A stretch of DNA of 64,000 bases from Euwallacea fornicatus (taxonomy: Eukaryota; Arthropoda; Insecta; Coleoptera; Curculionidae). Each line of letters starts with the position of its first letter. Positions within the stretch are counted from its first letter, which is position 1. Location of the stretch: assembly GCF_040115645.1 (NCBI RefSeq), contig NC_089572.1, forward strand, positions 744,001 through 808,000, read 5' to 3'. Positions 26,601-38,600 of the stretch are shown here, one piece after another. The notes under the pieces were generated by a model. The model did no database searches. It was not told the DNA's origin and saw only the letters and a program-made list of their open reading frames with translations. The translations under genes and the position numbers were made by a program.

Positions 26601-29600
26601 AATTATTGTCTGGCAAACATGCATACATCGGGAAGTGACCTCTGCCACAATAAATAAGCCAGCGATCACACTTTCTACTGTTCGATACCGGAGCAAAAAC
26701 CAGTTAAATCAAATTCAATGTGCAGAAACAATGTGAATAAATTATGAGAAAGTACAATGTAGTATCACAGGATTGTTAACCGAAGAATCTCAAGCTGGTC
26801 GAATGGGTTTAGGAGTGCCAACAAGGCACGAGAAGTCCAATGTATGATTATGGAACCACTCCCCATGCACATACGTACCTTTACATGATAATCTTGCTTT
26901 AATGACGGAGCATAAACAAAAGAAATTGCGGTCTCCTGCTAATCATTTTGTGGGAGAATATATCGATGACTAGAACCTAAATCTTCAAATCCTTTATTTT
27001 GAAACCTATTCGAAGAATAGCCAATTTCAAAACAGTTTCTATACAAAACATACACGTGTAGATACACGAGGTATAACTCGTTTCGCCATAAGTAATTAAA
27101 GGAACAGCAGGTTTGAAGAAATGAATCGTCAAACTTCGATTAATCTGGACTTGATCATCGCACTTATCTTAATAGCCACGCTTATCAGTCATTGTTAAGA
27201 ATAGCTGTTTGTTTTGGTAGATTATGGTATATTTGAACCTGCGGAAATCCTGTATGAATGGAGCAATGCTACCATTATCGTTTTGTATGCGAACAAAGAT
27301 GGCAATGAGTGAAGAAACTTAACTCACATACAGATGCGTGCGACTTAAGGATTATGTAATTTCAATTATGAGACCTCAAAGACGAGCGGCTCTTGTGAGC
27401 GATTTTTGCAGCGGCGCCATACAAGTCCCAGGGCAGTCATATACAGTCAGTCACAAAAGTCTACATACAGCGCCATAATTGGTCATAAGTAATAAATGAT
27501 TAAGTATAACTTCTTTGTTTAATTATGGACGAAAAGTACTTTACAACAATGTATTATCATAACAAAAAAAAGTATTATTCCAATTCGAGATAATAATTAA
27601 ATAAAAAAATGTTTACTCCGCTAAAGTCTACATACGCTTGGAATTGTTGTTTGTTTTCCCCTTTCTTGTGCACCTTGTAGGATATAGTGATGACTCTCCT
27701 CATATCATCTCGAAATGCTCAGTGGTAAATAGAGGTGGTGAGTCACGTACGCGTGAGGAATTAACTGCTCAGTTGTGATGGATTTTAACGTATTTATTTT
27801 AACAAGTAACGAAGATAACAACTAAGACAGTGATAACAAAAAATCCCCGAGGGATATCAAGCGCGCCCGTTTTGATCACTTGCCAAGGGTGTTCTGCCAT
27901 CTTGCAGTATATCACCATTGCCTCTCTCCCTGATCCTTAGTCATCTGCACCCCATGTGCAGCACAGATGTTTCCTAGCCGTTGTCCACTTGTAAAAGGTA
28001 CACGCGGACCCATGTGTCTCCTTTCCAACAAAGGGTATTCCTTCCCTTGGCCGTGATTTACAACGGGAGATGGGCAATGATTTACAACATGCAAGAAGTC
28101 CGAACACACCTTTATCAGTTAGCCGGAACTAAAATAAACGTAAAGTGGGCATTTTGTGTTAGAAATAAATCCAAATAAAGCCATATTGTATTGAACGTGC
28201 CAACATCTTAACGCTAAAATCATGGGGAGAAGAGAAATTTCAGCATCCATCCGAAGTTTAGTGGCTAAATTGCGAAATGGAAAAAAATCCTTCGGAGAAA
28301 CAGCTACTGTCGTAAGTGCTCGAAGTACTGTCCAAACCATAGTTAGGAACTATGAAAATCGGGGAACCATTCTTAATAAAGCAAGATCAGGACGCCCAAA
28401 GAAACTAAGTAAAAGAGACATTCGAGTGCTCATACGAAAAATTCGTTCAGAACCCCAATCAAGTGCCCCAAAGCTCACAGCAGCTATCGAAAGTACCACC
28501 GGGAAAATCGTGCATAGTGAAACGATGAGACGAGTATTACATTCACATGGCTATCATGGAAGAAAAGACTGGAGCACGCCAATGAACATTTAAACAAGGA
28601 TTTAGACTTTTGGGAAACAGTTTTATTTACGGATGAGAGTAAGTTTAATATTTTCGGATGTGATGGTAAGGGCAAAGTGTGGCGAAAAGTGAGCCAAGAA
28701 CTGAACCCTAAAAATTTGGTGCCAACGATAAAACATGGAGGGGGCAGCGTAACGGTTTGGGGCTCAATGGCGGCGGCTGGGGTAGGAAAATTGGTTTTTG
28801 TTGAAGGCACAATGAACCACAGACATTATCTGAATATACTTCAAGGCAATTCGATTCCGTCAGTAAGACAACTGGGGCTTGACGATCGATGGATTTTCCA
28901 ACAGGATAATGATCCCAAGCATACAGCTATAGTTGCGCGAGAATGGATTTTATATAATGTCCCAAAACAACCGAATTCACCACCTCAGTCGCCGGACTCG
29001 AACCCTATCGAGCATCTGTGGGATGAGTTGGAGAGAAGAATAAGAAAATTCCATATCGGCAATAGAGAATCGTTAAAGACAGCGGTAGAAACATCCTGGT
29101 CAGAAATACCGCCAGAAGTAACGCAAAACCTGGTCTTTTCAATGCCAAGACGTCTTAAAGCAGTCCTTGATGTTAATGGTGGACCCACGAAATATTAGAC
29201 AAAAAATATTAATTATTATTGATAATAAATACAAATGTATGTAGACTTTTGTGGAGTATATATTTTTAGTTTTTAATTATACAGTTACTCACATAATTGA
29301 GTATACACCTCTGAATTTATCAAATATGGTTCTAATTTTCAAATTTTAACCGACTTTTTGAATGCCGATTCTGCATCTAAATAAGTCTTACAATGTCAAC
29401 AACATTATATTAAAAAAAGAAATTTCAAACAAGCACTTTTACAACGGATTTTGAATATTTTAAGAAATCAAAGCGAATTACGATGACAAAAAATTAAAGA
29501 CACGCCTGCAAATAATCTATAAAATATCTACGAAATTTAGAAAAAAAAAGTTGTTTACGCACTTAGGAATTCTTGGTTTTATATGTCAGTTCTTTTCTGT

Positions 29601-32600
29601 AGTTACTTGCATTAGTAAATCATCTTAAACAAAAATGGCACGTGTTCGAAGCGAAATATCAATTGATATGAGAAAGCAAATTATAAAGTGGTATTGCCAA
29701 GGAAAATCGTTTCGTGAAATAGGAAAATTGACAAAAACCATTCCAGAATACAGAAGATTATTAATCGGTACAGGTATGAAGGAACAATCGAAAATAAACC
29801 TGGAAGAGGAAGGAAAAGGATCCTGAGTTCTCAAGATGAGCGTTTTATATTGCGACAAGTTAAAGGAAATCCTAAAAGAAGTGTTGCACAACTACGTCAG
29901 GAGGTCGAGGAAAGAATACATCGGACGACGTCCAATGAAACAATACGAAGAGTACTTCGGAACAACAATTTTCATGGTAGAATTGCACGTAAGAAACCCT
30001 TCATTTCCAAACGAAATCGTCTTAAAAGATTGGAATTTGCCAAAAAATATGTTAATTGTGATGTATCGTTTTGGAACAGCGTAATATTTTCCGATGAGAC
30101 CAAAATCAATTTATTTGGCTCAGATGGTCGTCAAAATGTCTGGAGAAAGCCTTCAAAACAGAGCTCACCGTTCCTACTATAAAACACGGAGGTGGTAATG
30201 TACTATTGTGGGGTTTTATGGGAACTGAAGGAACTGGGAGTTTGGAATTCATCGACGGCATTATGAATAAGGAGAGATACCTAGAAATTTTAAAAAATAA
30301 TTTGCGTCGTTCAGCTGAAAAATTAAAAATGCCTCGATGTTACTACTTTTACCAAGACAACGATCCCAAACACACTGCGGCTATAGTTAAGCAGTGGCTA
30401 ATATACAACGTTCCTCGATTAGTAAACCCACCCCCACAATCACCAGATATCAATCCCATAGAAAATTTGTGGATGGATATGAAAAGGACCCTTAAAAAAA
30501 AACAATCTTTAAATATCTTCCAACTCAAACAAGATATTATTGATGTATGGGAAAACATCTCGTCTTTCGTTACGAAAAATTTGGTAGCATCTATGCCAGA
30601 TCGTCTAAAGGCCGTAATTGATGCTCAGGGATTTGCAACCCATTATTAAACAAAATTATCCTTAGAAATTCATTATTATTAAGCGGTGTATCTTTTTTAT
30701 TTTATGTTATTCTTATTTTGTGTCATCGTATTTCGCTTTGATTTCATAAAATATTTAAAATACGATGTTAAATTGATTTTTTGCAATTTCTTTTTTTAAA
30801 TATACTGTTGTTGAAGTTGTATCAATTATAGAGAGAGAGATATGTTATTCCAAAAGCTGTTTAAATTGAAAAAATAGACCTTTATTTGATAAAATCAGAG
30901 GTGTATACTCAATTGTGTGAGTAACTGTATTTCGAAAAAGGAGGGTTGTATATTGATTTAATTGTTATAATATTGTATTGTGAATTAAATGCTATAATTA
31001 CATAATTAAACGAAGAATATAAACTTTTTCATTTACGAGTTAGAGTAAAATTTATAGGTGTACAGTGAATCCCAAAAATATTCGGACGCGCTCTTTTTAC
31101 AGATTTCACGTGTCCTAATTAAACTTATTAGTTATTTTTTTATTTTTTTTACGTTAGAAATGTCTTTATCAACCATCTATTTAGCGGTCTGCATAAAAAA
31201 AGAATGCGAAATCATAATAGTTTATATTGAAATTTCAAGAAAAAGTCTAGAGAACCATGAACGGGTCCCAAAAATATTCAGACGACACACACAACAAAAT
31301 TATTCATAGCAAAAAAAGAATTCTTACGCATTTGCATGCATTTGTTGCTTGCTAAATACAGATATCGCAGAGTAAAATTAGAAATAATATCCATCATGGG
31401 TCGGGTACCAAACAAAAGTAATGTTAGTTTTGATAAAAGGCAATTAGTAATATTTCATTATGAAAAAGGTAATTCCTATAAAAAGATTGGGGAAATGCTC
31501 CAATTAAGTAAGAGCACAGTTGGAGACATTGTAAAACGTTATAAAAATGAAGATAGAATACTTCAAAAAAAACAAACAGGTCGACCAAAATTGTTAAATG
31601 ATAGGGACAACCGCTTCATAATGAGAACCATTAAGAAAAACCCTAAAGTTAGTGCTCCAAAATTGAAGACCCTATTGGAAAATCATTCCAATAAAATAGT
31701 TAGTACTGAAACCATTCGTCGGTCTATCAGAAGCCATGGATATCACGGAAGGGTATGCAGAAAAAAACCATGGCTTAGCAGTAAAAATGTAAAAGTACGA
31801 ATCAATTTTGCTAAAGAATTCATTTCCAAACCAGACAATTATTGGAATGATGTAATTTTTTGTGATGAATCAAAATTTAATATTTTTGGCTCAGACAGAC
31901 GTCAAAATGATATGGAGGAAAGCAAATGCAGAACTACAGAGACAACATCTTTGTCCTACAGTAAAACGCGGAGGAGGTTCAGTTTTAGTTTGGGGGTGTA
32001 TATCATCACTAGGAGTTGGTGAATTAGTTTTCATTGATGGTATTATGGACAAAAATGCATATTTAAATATTCTAAGACAAAATTTACGGAAAAGTGCGGA
32101 AAACATGAGCATATTAAATTCGTTCGAGCTATACCAAGACAATGATCCAAAACATACCGCTCATATTGTTCGTGAATGGCTGTCGTACAATTGTCCTAAA
32201 GTTCTTACCCCCCCTATCTCCAGACTTAACCCGATAGAAAATGTATGGCATTATTTGGAAAAACAACTTGGAAAACATGAAATTATATCAAAAACAATAT
32301 TAAAAACCAGGTTGCGAGAAGAATGGAATAAAATTAATTTAAATTATTTAAGAAAAATTGTATCTTCTATGCCTAAACGTTTGAAAAGTGTAGTTGAAGC
32401 GAAAGTTGGCCATACAAAATACTAAATTAATTAATTAGGTTAATTATACATCTTTAAATCAATTATACATAGATATAGTAGTTATATGTTAGTTATTACC
32501 GTCCGAATATTTTTGTGACCCGTTTAATGGTTCTCTAGATTATTTCTTGAAATTTCAATATAAACTATTATGATATCGCATTTCATTTTCATGCAGACCC

Positions 32601-35600
32601 CTAAATAGAAGGTTGATAGAGACGTTTCTAACGTAAAAAAATTGAAAAAACAACTAATATGTTTAATTAGGACTCGTGAAATCTGTAAAAAGAGCGCGTC
32701 CGAATATTTTTGGGATTCACTATATGTAGACTTTTGTGGAGTATACAGGGTGTTTCCTAACTACGTGTAAAAAATTTAAAGGCGTAATCTTCGACTGATT
32801 TTGAGTCAAAAATGTCTAATAAACATATGTCCGCAGATGCCTTGTTTCCAAGACACAGGGTGTTGAAATGTGACAAGAAAAAGAGATTTTATTTCCAAAA
32901 TGACTCAATTTGGGTGTTTGAATTTTAGAAAAGACAATTCCGGGGGTTCCGGGGTTTTCTTCAATACGTCTTAAGATTTCTTCCTCCACTTCTGGTGTTC
33001 GACGTGTTATTGGCTTTCCTCCTCCTGGAGTTTTCATAAGAGATCCTGTATCGCAAAGACGTTGAAAGAGGTTTTTAAAGGTTTGGTGGTTGGGAGCTTG
33101 GTGGTTTGGAAACCTTTCCATGTAAATGCGCCTCGCTGCCAAACACTCACCATCAGCAAGGCCGTAAACAAAAACCATATTGGCCATTTCTTGATTAGTG
33201 TAATTAGGCATTTGAAAAATTTTCAAAACTGAGGTATAATCTGATTTTTGGGACACAGAACTGAATTCTTTCACTTTAGAGAGTAAAACACCAAAATAAC
33301 ACTGACTATCTTGTTTATAGTAGTGGAAGTAGCAAAAAAAAACTAACAATAAACAAGTTCGTAAATACCACCAAACCTTTAGAAACCTTTAAAACCTTTT
33401 TCAACGTCTTTCAGTCAACACCCTGTATCTTGGAAACAAGACATTTGCGGACATATGTTTATTAGACATTTTTGACTCAAAATCAGTCGAGAATTACGCC
33501 TTTAAATTTTTTACACGTAGTTAAGAAACACCCTGTATAATTTTTAATTTTTAATTATATTTCGAACAAGGAGGGTTGTATATTGATTCAATTGTTATAA
33601 TATTATATTGTGAATTAAATGCTATAATTACATAATTAAACGAAGAGTATAAACTTTTTCATTCACGAGTTATAGTAAAATTTATAGGTGTATGTAGACT
33701 TTTGTGACTGACTGCATGTACGAAGGAGCACCTAGCCATGACAAACTTGTGAAAAATGTAAGTATTTTTAGCAACATAGCGTGAAAAACGTTAAGGTCTG
33801 CTACCTGAGACCTTGCGAACGACTAACAGAGGATTTTGTCTTCCAGCCAAAGCAGAATGCAGAAAACTACCACAACATTATTATTGTTCTAGTCCAGCCA
33901 CTCCTCTGGAATAAATAATACACAAGCTGAAATCGTTAAGACACTTTCACAATAAAAACGATAATATGAACACCGTCCGGGAAACTTTTGCGTGCTAATT
34001 GAATTAATCATCTAGCGCTCTTAATTGGAAGTGATTGATTAAATTTGCAAATTTCACGAAGTTAATGAAAAGCAATTATCGGAACTTTCGAAGGTGAATT
34101 TAAAATTACCACGGACATCAGTTGATTTAATCGTCACGTTTACCATAACAAAGAATCAATCTATCAAGGTTGATTTTCGATTATTTATTAAAGAATAATT
34201 GGCAACTTTTACACTAGAAACGATCTGAATCGGGTACCTTCTCATCTTCTGAGCGCTCCAAAATACTTTCGAAAACCGGAACAAAAACACCATTAACGCC
34301 AAGATCGGTTGAATCGTGATGCTGTAACGAATGCTTTGCTGGTAAATTGAATACACTCAGTAAATTCCGAATTCGAACCATTTTTACTGAAAACGAATAC
34401 CTTAACTTTTAAGTAACCCAATAACAACTGCATCTTTAACTAAAATGCCCTGGAAGCTAGAATAATCCTCTTACGGTTTCAGTTTGCCTGCACCCACACG
34501 CTATTTAAAATCGATAAATATGTTGAGATGCCTTGACCCCAAACTGCCTTATCAAGCATTTTTACCACGATTCTATTTTTGCATTATGTTCACATAAAAA
34601 AATGATTACCGATGGCGGAACCCATGACGCGACGTAATTCCTACGTTGGTGCGGACGATTTGAAGCCAACTTAAAGGACCTTTGTGGTGCCTGGCATCAA
34701 AATTATGATTATTACGGCATTTTTGGAATTCCCATTAAAGTCAGAGCTGGTGCTTTCGTCCTGGTATATTGACCTAATCTCTGTTATTATCCTCACGAAC
34801 ATTAAATATTTGGTACACTCATAAGTAATAATAACATATTATTAAAATAATTGTTGCCTTTCGGTCCTCAGAATTACTTGCAACAGGGCTGAAGTAAGAG
34901 TGTGTTCAAATTTTTTTAGATAAATGTAATGGGATGTGCTTATTTTAGGTCTTATTTCCTAGAACAAAAGTCTGCCAGGAGATAATCTACATTTTCAATT
35001 GTAAAATGGGATTCCCACATTATTATTCAACGCTTCTTTAGAATTTCAAGGGGGCATTTAATCATTTAATAACCGTTAATTGGAGAATGTAATGAATTCT
35101 CGAGTTTCCTTTTATTCAGTTGTGTGCACCTCGCTTTCCCCTAGATTTTACTAAATTTGAAGAGCGACAGGAAATTTCCTCGCAACATCAAAGAGCGGAC
35201 AGGAAAACCAACCAACAAAAAAGGATCAGGCAGGGAAGTAAACGCGTTAATCTCATTACAAATAGAAAAAGAAAAATGTCCGTTCCCACGCCTGCCAAAG
35301 CTGCTCCCACTAAAGCTGGCTAAGAATGTACACGATCATCATCCACATCATTTGGAGCAGAGATAAAACGGTTAATAAGAAATGATGCATCACCGATTTT
35401 CCATGAAACTTTTACGAAATGACGAGTCGGAAAACATGGAAATGCGAAGGTCCTGTATTCATCCGACATAAGTATAGATTGCATGAAATAACTGGAAAGG
35501 TAAAATCGGAAAGGACGAATAAAGGGCGCCGATCGAAACTAAACTGGAAACGCTAATGATGTAATTAGGTATACCGTTTAACGAGTGGCGTTTACAGGAA

Positions 35601-38600
35601 AAAATGATTATCAAGTAAATTTCCTCCATATCATTATCATCTGTCTCATATCTACTCATTGAGTAGAATGTTAAAAAAAAATATATGTTTCAGCGATATT
35701 TTCCTATATTTCTTAATTCCTCCGTACAGTAGCAACTTTTGCAATTACCTATTTGGGTCACTAGAGATGGGACATTGCCGGACCTTCGATCACAAGCGGC
35801 GAAGATGGTGGTTTCCAGTAACGCCCGGGGTGAAAGCTACTGCGCCATTCGTACTCGGTGATTTCAATTTTTTAGATTCCTTTTTAAAGTTTATATTCTT
35901 AACTTGTTGTAAATAGAATAATACAGCAGTTTCCTGCTTAAACGTATTAAACACTCTGTTTCGACAGGGGCATTATCAAAAATGCCCGATTGTTTAACAA
36001 TTATCACGCGGTTCTACTTTAAGCTCCTTCTTAATCGCACTTAATCAGTGTTAGGTATGTCTCCCATGCCTGTTTATTTTTACACACATGAACACAATTA
36101 AGATAAAGCGCCGACCGAGCCTAAAGACATAAAAATTACACACTTAAGTCGGTACTTGGTGTGGCAACATAATCGTTATTTGCGTCATTAAGATTAAACA
36201 CAGGCATATCAATTCCTCATTTAAATCCTTTTCAGCTTATTTAATGGTCAAATATAATAATGAGGTTCACGTGACTTCGTCTAAAGTCTCTGGAGAGCTG
36301 TTTGCTTAACTGTACCTCTGAAATCTTCGATCATAGGAAGCATTTCCAGTTATATCGTGAAATGGTTCAAATGGGCCGTTTGTCCATGGCTTTGCAGGAA
36401 AATAACCACTCGCATTCATTACACCATTTAAGTTAACAATATATTATTAGTTAGACTGAAAATGCTGTACCGCTCTAGGGAACATTCCGTAGCCCGGCTG
36501 GTTTACCTTTGAAGGCTGTTATATGCAGATACCTAACGCAAAACTGCCACTATCGCTTTATTAAGTAGACTTGCTTAGAATGTGCAGCATTAGTAGGTGC
36601 ATGGGAAAAATGACAGGCCTATATGAGACAAAAACTGTTTTATTAGATATCTTAAGATTTACAACCGCAACGGCAGAGATTTTGCTAATTGAACCGAATT
36701 CAGTCAATTGTAACATGCCCAAGTAAATCAATTAGTTGGAAAGCGATTCTTTTCTGGTTGAAACAACTGGGTTACTGGTACAACAAACAAGATGGTCAAC
36801 TGCACAGGATTACCCATTTAGGTACTAATGCAATTTTCTAGTAAAAGTAGTTGGAGAGCCACTGGCCGTTAAATCCTACACTTACCTGTTTATCGACACC
36901 AGTTTTTTCGTTCTTGGGTTTGGTTCTGGTAATGGATATCCTCGTTGTCGACCTTCCAGCCACGTTTCTTTGCAATTTCTCCACATTGTAAGATTGCGTT
37001 CTCCACCCGAACAATTGCACTATTTTTTCGGCCACGTCAGTGCACTTGGGACCGCTGCTTAGTGTTTGACAACTATCGAACATTTCACCATTGAGGATCG
37101 TTTTTAGCGTTCAAAACTTGTCAACAAAGGAGATTTCACTTTCATGTAGGCACTTCTATCGGGAGGCGGGAATTACAAGGTTTACCATTGTCAACTGCAC
37201 GTTATATGCGTAAGGCAAATCCGAGGATGCCATTCTTAGTTGACGAGAAATTTATTATTCCAACAAATTTCTTCGAGAAATAATAAGCTTTCACGTATAG
37301 CGGACTCAACAAATATCTTGAGTGTTAATTGTCCGTGTAATGTAAAAGGAACAAGGCACGAAATTAGTATGTAAAATAACCGCACCTGATGGGGTCAAAC
37401 TCCGCATGGGAAATAGCAAATTCTCCGCAATAAACACCGAATTGAGTATACCACATATGCGCGAAATTACTTCTAAAATTTAGTACGAACCAGAAAAATA
37501 ATACGAAGAGTAAATTTCCACGTTCAGATGTGAAATTTCTTTCTAGTTTTCCAAATTCCGAACCGAAAATTAAACCAATAAAAGAAGCATATTAACGTAT
37601 ACACTAATGGACAAAATTAACGCATCACCTATAAATGTCAAAGGTCTTTTAATAAAACTCACATATCTAATAAAAATTAATTCGATTTAATGAAAAATAT
37701 ATATAAGGGCATCAAATCACCTCCCCTGCCCTGCGTTAAATCGGGTAATTTTAAGTTAGTTCAGTTTTTCTGATGTTTTGGTTTTCACCAAAACATCAGA
37801 AAAATTTGTTTTTTCGTAAATTTTCATTTACGAAAAAATTGAAAATGAACTGTACTCCCGTTTTTAACGCTTTCAATGTCGTGTAATGCCGCCTCTAGCT
37901 CAAACAACTTCCCTCAACCGTCTTGGAACGCCATTACAAAAGCTTGTGATGAATTTTTGGGATATGTTGTGTCATTCTTGAGGAACCGCGTTTTCCAGCC
38001 CTACCAAGTGTTCGGGAGTAAGATCTCTTCGTCGAATACCTCGTTTGAGACAGTCCCAAACATGTTTAGTCGCGTTCAAGTCACGACCACCTGCTGGTCA
38101 GTGGCCACACTAAATGTTGAACGCCAACCTCGTTTAGATATTCGTGCATGATCATATAGCTCGGTGCAGTCTGGCATTATCGTCCATAAACAAAAAATAG
38201 TCGCCAATGTGAGGTATAAAAGGTACGACGTATTCTTCAAAACGTTTTGGATATATTTCCAAGAGGATAATGCTTTTCCGCGGATCACTACGAGATCTGT
38301 ACGGGCCTCCAAAGAAACGCAACTCCAAAACATTGTTGAGCCACCATGAAAAGCCACTTGGATATCTTTCACCCGGTCTTCTCCATGTAAAAGTGCGTCT
38401 ATCGGAAGATTTTAAGCTAACTCTAACTTCATCAGTCAACAAGACCCTCTTCTAGCCGTCCAAATCCCAAAAGATGTGCTTTCGAGAAAGTTCAAGCCTG
38501 TCTTGCTTGTGGGCTATGACTGAGAGAGGACCTTTTGGGGGTGTTTTACGCTCAATCCGGATTCATTGATTCTTCTTACTGTTTTGGCAGAATACGCAAC

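Larger units (their letters stand above)
27444..33714 (+). mobile_element. Tc1-type element A (outer), interrupted by three later insertions
   Basis: Outer left end at 27444 (CAGTCAGTCACAAAAGTC, TA before it) and outer right end finishing at 33714 (mirror of the same sequence; flank CA instead of TA). Each end has an inner copy of the AAGTCTACATAC motif, at about 27620 on the left and at 29236 and 32723 on the right: the IR/DR arrangement of several Tc1 families. The right arm is duplicated and hosts elements B, C and D. Without the inserts the element would be about 2.2 kb. Confidence 0.88.

Noticed and set aside
35120..35366. Lysine/arginine-rich overlapping frames
   Set aside because: Low-complexity, two competing frames, no splice signals or homology.
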